DNA of 64,000 nucleotides from positions 62,001-126,000 of the forward strand of contig JAUIRK010000991.1 of NCBI GenBank assembly GCA_030549495.1, given 5' to 3'. Shown here piece by piece: positions 23,820-35,953 of the stretch. Each line of letters starts with the position of its first letter. The stretch's first letter is position 1. Made by a program: the position numbers and the translations under genes. The notes beneath the pieces are model-generated. The model did not search any database, was not told the origin of the DNA, and saw only the letters and a program-made list of their open reading frames with translations. The stretch comes from Nectonema munidae. Lineage: Eukaryota > Nematomorpha > Nectonematoida > Nectonematidae.

Positions 23820-24068
23820 AGTGAAGCTAATATAAACTAAGTTATAAGTTATAGATATAATATAAAAATTTTGTTGAAAAATATGTAGTTTTGATTTTGA
23901 TTGACAGTTTTTGACATGAAGGGTCATTCAACTACAATGAATATAGTATCAAAAGAAGCAGCTAACGATTTTAGGAAAAGTCACAAAGTTCGAAGGAATA
24001 TATTTTAGCCAATTTTGTACAATAGAAGTTTTAGTTGAGACTTTGCCTTCAACCCGTCACTTATAGGG
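23820..24068 (+). mobile_element. Right end of a relative of the satellite-bearing TTAA element
   Basis: The stretch TTTTGATTGACAGTTTTTGA through AGCTAACGATTTTAGGAAAAG aligns with 9245-9335. It ends CCGTCACTTATAGGG directly before TTAA (24069-24072). The terminus differs from the 9.4-kb copy by a few bases and lacks the poly-G tract. No satellite units remain. Confidence 0.75.
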
Positions 24069-24072
24069 TTAA

Positions 24073-25886
24073 TGAAAGCAATATTTCAGATTTTCAAGGT
24101 CACTTCTCTCAGAAAATAGAGAAGAAACTGCGTTGCGCTGTATGTCACTCTAGAATACGCTGGAAATGCAAAAAGTATCAAATTACAGTAAAACTGTTTT
24201 GAATTATTTCATAATAAAAGTTAAAAAAAATTTTACTTGACTAATTTCACCAAATTTTTAAATACATTTAGCACCGGTGCACTTGTATGAGTACACGCAA
24301 TTTTCAGAAGAGTTTTACTTTCATTTTTGAAAAATAACTTTTCAAGACTTTGACATACATTTTCCTTATTTTTACATATTTTATTATTTTGCTCATGGGA
24401 GAACTTTGTAGAGTACACGGTTAGACATCATGATAGACTAGGGTGCATCACTGTTATTACGAAATAAGCAAATGCTAGGTGAAGAAATTTTTGGAAAGAG
24501 TAGTGTCCAGGTTTTAAAGGGTGAATGAGTACTACTTTCTTATATAAAAAGAGGTAATCGGACTTGTGACAATTTTTATATCTGCTTCTCAATCTTTCAC
24601 GATTCCCAGTATTTTCGACTAACTTTCACTTTTATTAAATTAATATCTACCTTTGGACTAGATGCTATAGGTGGGATTCAAGTGCAAACCACTGAACTAA
24701 CTAACGACTTCTACTGACGGTGAGTGAGTACTAGCACACACGTATGCTATTAATAATACAATACGATATTCAATGATGGAATCAAATAGCCGATAAAGCC
24801 ATTGGGACAAAGTCACGAAAGATAGCGAAAATTCCGAATACGACGCAATGTGTTCAAAAATTAACTTACCTTAGATAAAAGTTTCGTTTTTGTGAAATTC
24901 TGAATGTTATAGGAATACTGAAATTTGGACTGGGGAGAAGCTCCTAAAACCAATGCAAAAAAGAATGATGAAAAAATATTATTTTTGCCGAAAGTTCAAC
25001 TTTGACCGTGAAAAACTGGAAGAATAACCATTGAACTTATGGACAAAAAAGTAAGGGAATCCACACTCTAAAGTACAGAATTCAAAAATGCAAGGAGGGG
25101 GAAAGACATAGAGGGTGTTAAGCTCTGAAAGAAGCTACCTGAGGGATTGTGGTACAGCAGGAAGATGGGGTAGGATGTTCTTCCATCTTTGTGTTGCAGG
25201 ACGTAAGAAAAGACGACGTATCGAGCGTGATTTTCCGACAACACTTGCTGCATTGCATGCATATTCGTATTCTAAAAAAATAGAACGGGTTGTTAAGTTC
25301 AATTTTTAAAATATCAAAAATTTGTTATATACAGTCAGACTTTAATGATTGAGAAAACTAGTTATCAGTCAGAAATTATAGAATAGAAAATGAATTATGC
25401 GAAAATGATTCCATTTTAATGGATCTTCCATGAAGTAAATAAAATAATGTTATATATAAAGGATAAACAAAATAAGCCTTGAAATACAATATTTTCTAGA
25501 TTGACGAATCACAATCCATAAAACAACGCTTCCAACGACAGTTTACTATGAACAAAGGAATAAAGTATCCGTATTTGGTTTTTTATAGACATTTCATTTC
25601 ACATAGATGATTTTCAGTTCGTGCCACGCCTTTCCTCCAATTCAGAAAACTTAATGAAATTATCCGAAATCACTCATTAATCTTTTTGTAGAAGATGTAA
25701 AACAAGAGTAAAATGTTAAAGAAGGCCTACATAAATGATAAAATGCCGTGATTAACCATCGTGTTACTTTAAATAGTAGAACTAGTTACTTAATTAAATC
25801 ATTAAAAGGTAGGAAAAATAATAAATTCCCCATTTTTGATATTGTTTTGAAGAATAAATCTTTGATACGTAAAAAGAGCAGCTTAC
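24073..25886. other. No recognised gene; intron candidate
   Basis: AT-rich with moderately GC-richer patches near 24.6-24.8 and 25.1-25.25 kb. An acceptor-like TCTTTGTGTTGCAG precedes a basic stretch (RKKRRRIERDFP) at 25.2 kb on the forward strand, but I could not build a consistent exon. Confidence 0.35.
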
Positions 25887-25936
25887 CTTAACTTCACTTT
25901 CAACTTCAATTTCTTTGGTTTGATTATTGATGAAAA
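25887..25936 (-). CDS. Candidate internal exon of the same host gene (50 nt)
   Basis: The acceptor is CTTTTTTCAAG and the donor is AAG/GTAAGC. Taking one base from the previous exon it reads VFINNQTKEIEVESEVK, a lysine/glutamate-rich stretch, and ends in phase 0, which suits the terminal exon. Intron lengths would be about 3.7 kb downstream and 1.1 kb upstream. Confidence 0.45.
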
Positions 25937-27049
25937 CTTGAAAAAAGATATTAGAAGTATAAAGAACTGCTCGAGAAAGCATAGGACGGCATTTTGAAGA
26001 AATGATAAATAGCCTAGGTATTCATGAAAAGGAGAAATGTAATTAGAAGAACTAAAAAAATTAATAGAAATGCAAATAACTTAACTTATCGCTAACTAAA
26101 CACGCTCAGACTCGCGTGATAATCGGGATGAAATTCATTGGAAAAGTAATTGTCAAATGCAAATAAACGAGCGAATAAGGGAACTGGAATTGATTTTACA
26201 TTCGAGAAATCAAATTTTCACAAAAGATAAAAATATTCATTTTCAATGTTTGTAGAACTTACTATTATGGCACAGCTGGTTTGTTTTACTTTAACGAGTT
26301 GAAGCTTTTCCTTCTCAGCATTAATTTTATAATAATAATGTCTTAGGAAATATTTCAATTCATGCATATCGTTTTAGTTTGTAAAAAACTTTTTTATCGC
26401 AATCTCTCGCTATCGCCATTTTTGTTCGAAATCCTTTGCAGTCCATTACTTTTAATCGTAATCTTTCGCAATCCCAACCTTTTCTACGATCTATGGCGTT
26501 CCCCTAATTTTTTACAGTTATTTCTTATCTTCTACTTTTTTTCCAATCATTCGCAATCCTCATTTTTACGAAATCATAAAACTCAATTATAAGTGTTTCA
26601 TAGTTTTTGAAACTTTACGCCCTCTTGACAAACGCCTTGAATTCTTGCAATCATTTTTTCTCGTGTTGAAGTAATAAAAATAATATGTGACTTTTTTATG
26701 CTAAAAATACTGAGCAGCCATTGAACTTATAACTCAAGAGTGTGTTTAATTATCAATATCCATTAATTTTAACTTTAGCGAGTTATTAACAATAAATACC
26801 CTTTAACTTAAAGAAATTGCGTCTAAAAGTGAAGAATTGCAAAAGATTGGGGAAAAACGAGGATTGAGAGGAATTGTGTAAAAAAGCCAGACCCGAAAGA
26901 AGTATGATGTAACTTTTTTGCGAGGAAATAACTCAAATGAAAAATGCAGTATTAAATACGGAAGCCATAAAATACCTTATCTTCTTATTAAAGGAATAAA
27001 GGATAGCGTTGCACTTTTTCTAAGATTAAATGAAATATATTTTTTGTGG
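25937..27049. other. Intron candidate with degenerate short tandem repeat
   Basis: No gene recognised apart from the repeat at 26399-26573. Confidence 0.35.
26399..26573 (+). repeat. Degenerate ~30-bp tandem repeat
   Basis: Units such as CGCAATCTCTCGCTATCGCC, CGTAATCTTTCGCAATCCC and CCAATCATTCGCAATCCTC alternate with short T-rich stretches. There are about five or six diverged units. Confidence 0.5.
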
Positions 27050-27392
27050 TACATGCCTAACTAATCCAATATCTGATCTTACCTTTTTCAGTTTCATCAG
27101 TTGGATACTAAAAGAAATTAGCATAAGTCATGTTATATATAAATCTGGATCATGCACTATAGCACAGCTGTATCCTTTGCGGCCTTCTGGCTTTTGCAGC
27201 AGCGCTTTGTTAATATCATGATAGTACTTGTTTTACTTACTTATCACATAAATAAATAATTACACCTGTTTTTCAATAAGTAACACATTTTTTACTTTAC
27301 TTACTTAAAACTCGCATTACTGAGAAACGAACATCAAAGAATATAATAATATCAAAGGTCGAAAGAGACGTTGGATTAGTTAGGCAGGTACA
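27050..27392. repeat. Inverted pair of ~22 bp
   Basis: GTACATGCCTAACTAATCCA at 27050 is mirrored by TGGATTAGTTAGGCAGGTAC at 27372-27391. The candidate microexon lies inside. It may be a MITE remnant or a local inversion. Confidence 0.45.
27083..27107 (-). CDS. Candidate 25-nt microexon of the same host gene
   Basis: It is bounded by CTAATTTCTTTTAG and GTAAGATC. It reads YPTDETEK plus one extra base, which is exactly the base needed to open the next exon with a valine codon. Upstream exons were not found. The transposon nest at 27.7-33.3 kb may lie in the preceding intron. Confidence 0.4.
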
Positions 27393-28117
27393 ATAACAAA
27401 AACTAGAATTTAATAGCTGCTTAAAATTGAATCCATAATTCCTTGAACTTACATTCACACAAGCAATTTTAAAGTGTATCAAAAGGCATAATCAGATTTT
27501 ACAGTCTATTCCTCGTTAATATATTCCAATTTAATCTTTTTCAAAGTACCTACAAAAAAAGACTACTTTTACTTTTTTCACTATAATTACATTCATAGAA
27601 AAGAGTATTCATATTAGCATCGTCACTTCAAAACGAAATGGGAAGGCTGATCCATTCTTTTATGAGTAATTGAAAAAAGTGTATATTATATTTTTTTAAA
27701 ATCTATACTAACATTTTATATGGGCATGTAAATAGAAGACCTTCCGGTGATCTAATTAAAGAAGCTTATAAAAATCAAACTTTAGGTAAGAGTAAAGGCA
27801 GGCCAAGAAAAATGTATCAACCAAAGTATTCCTTTTGAGTGTTATTTTCCTCCTTTTCCAGAAGCTAAGTATACAAAGTATAGAAACACGGAACCCCATG
27901 CATATTTGAAGTGTTTTTTGATGAAGATATTATATAATTTATTTGTAATGAAACACATAAATACTCACTTTCGAAAAACATTTTTATTTTGATGTTGATG
28001 CAGAAGAAATGAGAGTATTTTCAGCGATTTTTCTTTTTTCTGGCGATGTTAGCGTTCCATCAAAAAACTTATATTGGGAAAGCAGAAGTGATGTAAGGAA
28101 TGAGTTAGTATATAAAT

Positions 28118-31100
28118 CAGTGTTTCCCAAACTGTGTGTCGCAAAAACTATCCAAGTGTGTCGCTAGATTTTTTAGAACTAGATTTCGATTAACGCGGTT
28201 CAATTATTAAATTTTGAAAACTTTTTGTTTTTAATTTGTTTTATTTTTTTAGAAAATTATTTTTTTCCATTTCATTTTTCTGATCATTTTACGCAAAAAT
28301 TTTTTTAAATAATTTTAAAAAATTTTTCTATTTTTTGCTTCCTTTTTAATTAATTTTTTTAGTATGAAGGTTTACCGAGATTAAATTCAATTTTTTTTAT
28401 TATTATTCGAGTTTCTTTTTTAAAATTATCATAATTTTTTTATTGAATGTAATTCAATTTTTTAGATAGTTTGGTTGGATGTCCATCAATGCAAGGAAAA
28501 AAAATTGATTGGTAACATTTGTGCGTCAAAATATCCCAATATAATCAATGTTCATTGTATGATTCATAGAGAAAATCTAGTATCCAAATCATTTCCAGAA
28601 GATTTAAGATATGTTATGATTGAAGTAATCCAAGTAGTGAATTTTATTAAGTCACGACCTCTTTAATCGCGAATTTTTGCTCAACTTTGCGATGCTATGG
28701 ATTCAGATTATAGAAGTTTGCTGTATCGCACGCAGAAGTTCGCTGGTTCTCAAAAGGGAAAGTGTTAAACCGACTTGTGCCCCTTAAAGTAGAAGTAATT
28801 TCCTTCCTTGGATACTGATTTTGGATTCTATTTGAATGACGAGATCTGCTCGTTAAAAGTTAAATTTCTTTCTGATTTATTCGACAAATTAAACTCACTA
28901 AACTCGAGTCTTCAAGGACCATGCGAAAATATTATAACATCAACACTAAAACTGAAATCATTCAATGAGAGGTATCAGAAGGAATATTTGATTGCTTCCC
29001 AACTGTAATGAATCTCATTACAAGAAGAAAATTTGCTCAGAAATGTTAAATTCACTCACTGAATTACAGTCGGCACTTCAATTTTACTTTCCATTACTTG
29101 ATATTGATAAACATGAATGGATGATAAATCCATTTGCGATTAGCATTATATCTAATTTGACAATTGCAGAAGAGGTAGAACTAATTGATTTGAGAAATCG
29201 CAGATTTTATAAATCAATATTTACTGACATGAACTTAGATGAGTTTTGGCTCACGGTGAAAAAGTCTTTTCCTTCCCCGTTCCCCAAAAACCCGTTTGCG
29301 TGTCAACCCTTTTCCTCTTCGCCCTTTTTGTATAAAAAAATGTTTTATTTTCGTTGGTTTTTTCTTTTCCCCACCCTATTTGCTTTTTTTTGAATTTTGA
29401 ATCTCGCTTCTAACTCAATTTGTTTTCTGGAAATTTCTGGTTTTTGGAAACAAAGAGTGTTGCTGTTGAATTTTTTTGAAATTCTTGTTTGTTTCCTTAT
29501 TGCTTGGTTGCTTACAACAGGTATGTACAAAAGGAAAATAGTCCTTTTTTTGTTTTATTTTTTGCTGTTATCTTGTTCTTTGTTCCCTTTTTGTCTATAG
29601 GTCTTCAACCCTACTTCTTCAAATCCTATTTGTTTAGTCTAAGGCTTCTTATTTTTTTGTTATATGTTCTCTTACAATTTTCCAAATAAAATTGCCTACT
29701 ATTTTTTCTTTTTTAATTCTGTTGCGGTCCTTTTTTTGTTTTGTGTTTGTTCTTTACTTTTTCTTTTTTGGGGGTCACACTTTTTTATTTTGTGGGTTGG
29801 TGTGAAATGTGGGTTTTTTTAAAATGTTTTGCCTTTTTTGGGGCATCAGGGTGTTGGTTGGGGGTATTTTTTTTTTTTTTTTTCTCGTTCTGGTTTGTTT
29901 TTTTTTCATATATATTTAGATAAATTATAGATTTCCCGTTTTGTCGTTTTAGGTGTATTTTAGTATAGATAGAATGAATAAAATGTTTTTTGTATATTAG
30001 TGGTTTGGAAATGTAAAATTGTATTGGGAGTATTTATATTTTTAGGATTCTAGAAATATTTGGTTATGAAATATATTTATTTTATGTAAAATAAAATCAG
30101 ATTTTTTTTCTAAAAGTAAAATAATAAAATATTTTGTAGTTTGGGGTTTTATTTGTATTTTCTTTTAAATATTTTTGAAAATTTTATTGGTTGTTAAAAG
30201 AGTTAGAAATAGTATTGTAAGTATTTTGTTTATGTTTCTTCTAAAATTGAAATTTTAGGTTTCATTTATAAAATTGGGTTGGGGTATGTATTTTAAATTT
30301 ATTCATATTAATTTGTTTTTATTTTTTAATGTGAATAAGAAATTTATGGGGTGTAGAAGTAGAAAAGTGTGGTTTAAAAATATGGATTTTTTAAAAGTGA
30401 ATATATTATATTGGATTTTTTGGAGGTATGATATATATTCTATTAAAGTGTTTTTTGAAAAAGAAAGGGTGGATGTTGTTTGGAAAAAAGTTGATTGTTG
30501 ATTCATTTATTTGTATATAAAAATGGGTTTATGTATTATTTGTTTTTTTAATTAAAAATATTTTTTTGTTTTTTATTATTATTTATTTTTATTTGATGAA
30601 AATAAAATTTTTGATTTTAGGTTGTTATGATTAATATAATAAAAATTCTAAAAAGATTTGGGGAAAAAGTAGTGAGAATTTCAATGAAGTGATTTGATGG
30701 AAAATACTTTTAAAAGAAAATAAAAGGTAGATGTGCCTTGTAAATGAAATATTATTTTTAAATGTGTTTTTTGTATCGTGTTTATTTTAAATTTTTTTTT
30801 TTTTTTTATAAATAAAAATTTTTTGAATTTTTTTATTTTAAAGTATATTTTATTTTTATATTTATGTTATTTTCATTTATGAAAAAATAATATGTATAAA
30901 AAGTTTAAAAAATTTTTATTAATGTTTTTTAAATTTATTTATTTTGAAATTTATTGAAATTTTATATTTATGATTTTGTATTTTAATATTGTTATGGTTA
31001 AAAGTTTTATGTGAGAAATGGGGGTAAAAAAAGTAATCTTAAATATAAAGTAAAAATAAAATTTTTTAGAGTAGAAATTAAAAAAATAAAAATTTTTTTG

Positions 31101-32301
31101 TATGAATCAAAATTTGTAAAAATTTGTATAAAATGAAAAGTAAAAAATCTTATATATTATTAAAAGTCTGGGTAAAATCTAGTTAAATATTTGTATTTTG
31201 TAAATTTTTAATGTTTGAATAAATAGTATTTTTGATTTTTGTTAAATTAAAATTTATTGAATAAATAATTAATTAAAATAATTTTATTAAAAATTTATAT
31301 TTTTGTTTGAATATTTTGGAAAAATTGTTTACTAGAGAAAAATTTATTGTTTTAATGTTTCATTAATTGAATATGTTTAGAGAAATATTGAAAATTATTT
31401 AAAGAATATGATTTTGTATAAAAATATAATTAATACATTTTTGATTTAAAATTGATATTTTTAGAGTTTTTTAGTTTAGAAAAAGATTTTCTATTCTAAA
31501 TTAAAATTGAAATTTTGTAATTTAGTAAGTATGGAGAGATTTGATTTTATATTATGATTTTATTGATTTATTTTATTTGAATCTATTTTAAGATAATTTT
31601 AGATATTTTTTTTCTATGTTGACTTTTTGACTAAATAATAAATGTGAATATTTCTAATTATATTAGAAGTTTTGAAGATTTTTTTTTTAAAATTTTTGAT
31701 ATTTGAATAAAATTCATATTTTCATCATTAATTTTACTTTTTTCATTTTGTAAAATAAGTGTTGTATTTATTAAAAAAGCAGACTTATAAAATAAAAATT
31801 TAAATTTTAATTATAGATAATTTTAAATATAATTATAGAAAAATGTGAAAATTTTGGCTATATAAATTTATCATGAGGTAAAGATATGTTGAAAAAGTGG
31901 CATTAAGTAGCTTGAAAGCAATCAAAATTTTGTTACAATTTTCGTCTTCATGGTTTTGTGAAATTGGTTTTCGGCATTAAACGAAATCAAATCCAAAAAG
32001 CAAGAAAGACTTCTCGGAATTGATGATGAAATGCGAGTTTGCTCGCATTGTCTTTGGAAAATATTCGATGGAATTTAATTTGTTATCGAAGGCAGGCTGG
32101 CTCATTTGTCACACTGAATAAAATTTATTGTTGTTGTTGTTGCTTCCTCGCCCAGTCTCCTTCTGTTGTTGCTTTAATCTTAATGTCGTTAATTATAACA
32201 CTTCATTTAATACTTTTTTTGAAATATTTGCTTGGTGGTGTATCGCGCAATTTTTCTATGTAAAGAGGGTGTCGCGGCTCAAAAAAGTTAGGGAAACACT
32301 G
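28118..32301 (+). mobile_element. hAT element of ZBED5/SCAND3 type, internally deleted and itself interrupted
   Basis: The left end CAGTGTTTCCCAAACT and right end AGTTAGGGAAACACTG are imperfect inverted repeats. They are flanked by the perfect 8-bp duplication ATATAAAT (28110-28117 and 32302-32309). Coding traces: NIINVHCMIHRENLVSKSF (28535-28590), YLNDEICSLKVKFLSDLFDK and LNSSLQGPCENII (28825-28940), SELTELQ-type segments, LDEFWLTVKKSFP (29240-29275). The C-terminal dimerisation domain follows at 31890 (KVALSSLKAIKILLQF, then WFCEIGF). The N-terminal BED finger and first catalytic part are missing, replaced by T-rich sequence at 28.15-28.44 kb. Confidence 0.85.
29275..31865. other. Cytosine-depleted low-complexity tract inside the hAT gene
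   Basis: On the forward strand C falls from common (29.28-29.5 kb, T/C-rich) to almost absent (about 30.0-31.85 kb, often 0-2 per 60 bases), while G stays near a tenth. It begins right after the codons for KKSFP. It ends just before KVALSSLKAI, two segments that are adjacent in intact hAT proteins. No homologue, inverted repeat or target duplication was seen. It may be a true insertion or a low-quality assembly fill. Confidence 0.75.
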
Positions 32302-33433
32302 ATATAAATCAATGAAAAATAACAGTTTCAAAATATTATACGATTTCTTCATTTTGCTGACAATAATTTGTTAGATTTAGAAGATAAATTTTTCAAAATT
32401 CGTCGTTTGTCAAATTACTTAAATGAAAGATTCATGGAAAATTTTGTTCCCGTGCAATTTTTAGCATGTGATGAGTCGAGGATCGAGTATTTTGGCCGAC
32501 ACCCATGCAAACAGTGTATACGAAGTAAGCAGATAAGATTCGGGTACAAAGTTTGGTGCTTTTGTACTTTGATGGGTACGTTTTCCCTTTGGAATTCTAC
32601 CAAGATAAAACAAAAGTCTCAAAAAGTGAAGAAATTTTTTTTGGAAAAGGTGGAATCACTCTTTTGTGGTGGCAAGAATCTTACAGAAGCTAAAAAATAT
32701 TTTCCATGCTATATTTTGTGTGATTCCCTTTTTATTTCAGAGAAACTCATGAAAACACGTTTGTCTACACGTTGGCTACGCCCGTACAGGAACAACAGAT
32801 GAATGTCGCTTTTCTCCATTTTATTTGTTATCGAAGAAAGAAATGTCAAAAAGTTGAAGAAGTGTTTCATCATGCACAAATGATAAAAATAATATGAGTG
32901 TTGTGAGATCGAGGGATATTAATGTTGTTACTCTATGTAGTTCAACTTTGGCATTGAACCATATAAAAAAAGTCAAAAGATATTCCAAGAGAGAAAATAG
33001 AAGCGTAGAAATAGACTGCCCGAATTTGATTTTTCAATATAATGTCAACATGGGAAGAGTGGACAGTATTGGACTTCAGAAGAAATATTGCAAGCTTCTA
33101 TTTGACTAAATTTAGTAAAGATCCTCTTTCCACGCGACATAATCTTTGCAATGATGAAGAAAGGATGGATCAGCGATCACTTACTTACCAAAACCAAAGA
33201 TCATAAAAGAAGATGTGCTTTAGCTCAGTGCAAAAAAAGACTGCCTACAGATTGTATAAAATGTAATGTCGGACTATGTGTGGAGTTCAATTTGAAATAC
33301 CATACCTTTGTTTAAACTTAAATAAAATTGACGTTCAATTTTTTTATTATAATTTTGCTGAGTAAAAAACTTCAAGATGTGCTTAAAACCATTTTTATCT
33401 CAATCGCACTAAATTTGTAATCGATGTTGACCA

Positions 33434-33454
33434 GTGTGCCAAAAAATGGCACAC
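33434..33454. repeat. Perfect 8-bp-arm palindrome
   Basis: GTGTGCCA, five A, TGGCACAC. It lies between the piggyBac stop and the TTAA at 33521, so it is probably a subterminal feature of that element. Confidence 0.6.
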
Positions 33455-33524
33455 CCTTTTATGAAAAAGTTTCAAATAAATTATGTTTGCCTAAAAATAT
33501 TTATTTAAATCATTTGTGGTTTAA

Positions 33525-33883
33525 CCCTTGGTGAAAGGACGGGGTCCATTAGGACCCCAGTGAGTTTTTATACTCAAGTATTTTTTCAATTTTTTTTTAA
33601 TTATTAATATTCTCTGTATTTTATCATTCGTGGTTCATGAATATTTATAAGTAATAATATCTTGAAAAAAGCAATTTTCTAAAGAATAATACTCAATATT
33701 ACTACTCTGGGGTTCTCATGGACCCCATCAGTTAGACAAAAAAACAAAAAAGGCGTGTACAAAATGTGGCAAAGCTGTATGTGAAGCCCACTGTTTTTAT
33801 ATTTGTGAAGATTGCACACCAAATTAAATTCATTATTATTTGTTTTATTTATATATATATATAGAATTTCATCACAAAAGGGT
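33525..33883 (+). mobile_element. Short piggyBac derivative (copy 3)
   Basis: TTAA (33521-33524) is followed by CCCTTGGTGAAAGGACGGGG. The inner sequence keeps only the end of a transposase: TKCGKAVCEAHCFYICEDC then a stop (33760-33829), the cysteine-rich C-terminal domain. The right end reads CATCACAAAAGGG followed by TCAA, a changed TTAA. A GGGGTCC...GGACCCC palindrome at the left end is echoed by GGGGTTCTCATGGACCCC near 33710. Confidence 0.65.
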
Positions 33884-35508
33884 CAATAATACATATGTAA
33901 GGTTTAGAAATCTTAAACTCATACAAAATGTAGTTATTTAAATATAATGAAATGGGGTGCACATGGACCTCATTAGAAGATTTTGAAGAGCCAGTCCACG
34001 AAGTAAAAAATTAGAATTGTTTTTTACTTTAGCTAAAAGTGGGTCAACAAATTGCAAATAAATCAATTTTCATTTCTTAAAAATACGAATCTCTCGATTC
34101 CGGTTAATCGTGGCATCACTAATCAAAAGGTGATGAATCAAAATGTAGGAATACGCATAAATACATAGTTCTAAATCAAAACGCAGGAATAGCAAAAGAT
34201 CCAAAACAAACCCCCGTAGAATAAAAAGTTTATAAATATATCATTAACTTGGCACTTAAGCACATATATTATGAAGATGCATATGTGTATTATTGAAAAA
34301 ATAGACAACTTCCTTGAAACAGCTAAAGGTAACTATACTTTAAGAAGTGGAATTTTTTAATAGTAAAGATTTATTGGGGCGAGAAATTTTTGCACGTAAA
34401 AATTAGATGAAAATCGACTTTTTCACAGGATATTTGCCTTAGTCGAATCCAGGGCACCCTTATATTTGCGCGAAGGCCATAATCGATGCATTCTGTTGTA
34501 GAAGATGAATCAAAAAAATGTTACGAATGATGGCGCAAATCGAGGGATTCACTTCTTTTCCCATAGAAGCAATTTTCTGTATGGCGTTTGCTTGAAGTTT
34601 GCAATCCATAAGTTTCACACCACATACACCAACAAGACTAAACTAAACTAAAAGATTTAATATTCACATTTCAGCTTCAATTATTATTATTATGCATGTT
34701 GATGAGCAAGGGATAAGGTAGGCCTCACTGCAGCTATGCAAAAGCGTTTCTTGTATTCTACAATTTCAAGGAAAAAGCAAACTTAGCAGGCTTCTTCTGC
34801 TGTTTAGCAAGAGACAACGTTCTCCACAGACATGCAAAAAAGTATTAAAAGATTCTTGGGAAAATGAGGCTTTCTTTTCCAAAAAATTGGTCATACAAAG
34901 AAAGAGGAGCTAAAAGATTTTCCTCAACCTCTTCTCAGAACAAGTGTTAATAGGCCTAGCTCAAATCAAATGTTTTGTTTAGGTGGATTCATTACTCTGT
35001 GCTGAGACACTTAGAAATGTTATCCAACTAGATAAGCAGAGAATCGTATAATCTTCATATCATTTCTACCTACACATATATTTAGTTTGCAAAGTAAATT
35101 CCTCGAAAACACATTTAGGACGTGGGTCTAGGAATTAACAAGCATGAAGTCGTCAATCTAAATTTGGTCCCTTAAATACAATAAAATAGAAGAATAAATT
35201 GAAAGTCCAAAATCTTTGAAAGAAAAGTTGCTACACATTCATGATATGATTAGCCCTTTTAGATTATTCTAAAAGTGATGAGGGATGCTTACGACACAAG
35301 ACAATCAAGGTTTGTACAGAAAAGAATACAAAACAAACGCAGAATACTTTAACTGTACTTAAATGAGTACAAGGGTACCTAATGGGCAAAGCCACAACTA
35401 ACTTCACCAGTATGCACCATATCTTTTAAAACTATATACTTTTAAAAACAAATAACTCTTATCAATAAAATTACAAAGTTTTAAACAAAAAATTTGAAGA
35501 AAAATGTG
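33884..35508. other. No recognised gene
   Basis: AT-rich; one more GGGGTGCACATGGACCTC word near 33955 hints at piggyBac-related sequence beyond the short element. Nothing else recognised. Confidence 0.4.
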
Positions 35509-35872
35509 AAAACATTACGAACTATTCAACGCAATCTTCATAAACATGAGATAAGATTAAGACTTGATAGTTTAAATTATATTCAGCAAATATAATGAGG
35601 CTATCTATACTAACTTGTGTATTCTATTGCATTAACTAGACACTTTCAGTTACGGTAGGTAGTCAACCTTTTAAGCTTCAAATTATAGAGAAAACATTAC
35701 GAACTATTCAACGCAATCTTCATAAACATGAGATAAGATTAAGACTTGATAGTTTAAATTATATTCAGCAAATATAATGAGGCTATCTATACTAACTTGT
35801 GCATTCTATTGCATTAACTAGACACTTTCAGTTACGGTAGGTAGTCAACCTTTTAAGCTTCAAATTATAGAG
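35509..35872 (+). repeat. Tandem duplication, two 182-bp copies
   Basis: 35509-35690 and 35691-35872 differ at only one or two positions (for example TGTGTATTCT versus TGTGCATTCT). A duplication this clean in such decayed surroundings is recent, or is an assembly duplication. Confidence 0.9.
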
Positions 35873-35953
35873 AATACTTTCTTATATAGTAATGTGTAAT
35901 AGAAAATATTTACGACGCTGGAAAATTTGACATTACTGCCTCTGATTGATTAA

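Larger units (their letters stand above)
27700..33320 (+). pseudogene. piggyBac transposase gene (copy 2), split by a hAT insertion
   Basis: The N-terminal trace has an AT-hook-like KGRPRK near 27800, then FEVFFDEDII (27905), then VFSAIFLFSGDVSVPSKNLY and SDVRNELVYKS up to 28117. The gene resumes at 32302 with MKNNSFKILYDF, NYLNERFMENF, and the catalytic DESRIEYFGRHPCKQ and IRFGYKVWCFC (32370-32590). The C-terminal cysteine domain RCALAQCKKRLP plus CIKCNVGLCVEFNLKYHTF ends at about 33318, as in family members with a C-terminal zinc-binding domain. It also carries its own frameshifts. Subterminal palindrome at 33434-33454; the TTAA at 33521 may be its right target site. Confidence 0.85.

Noticed and set aside
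23456-23824. 122-codon forward frame
   Set aside because: No recognisable domain and it runs through a dispersed repeat.
26263-26344. Additional exon reading KINAEKEKLQLVKVKQTSCAI on the reverse strand
   Set aside because: It has plausible splice signals, but its phase does not fit the neighbouring candidate exons.
29345-30506. Phenylalanine- and leucine-rich frames in the C-depleted tract, resembling membrane segments
   Set aside because: T-rich low-complexity DNA gives F/L/I-rich translations; no domain or start context.
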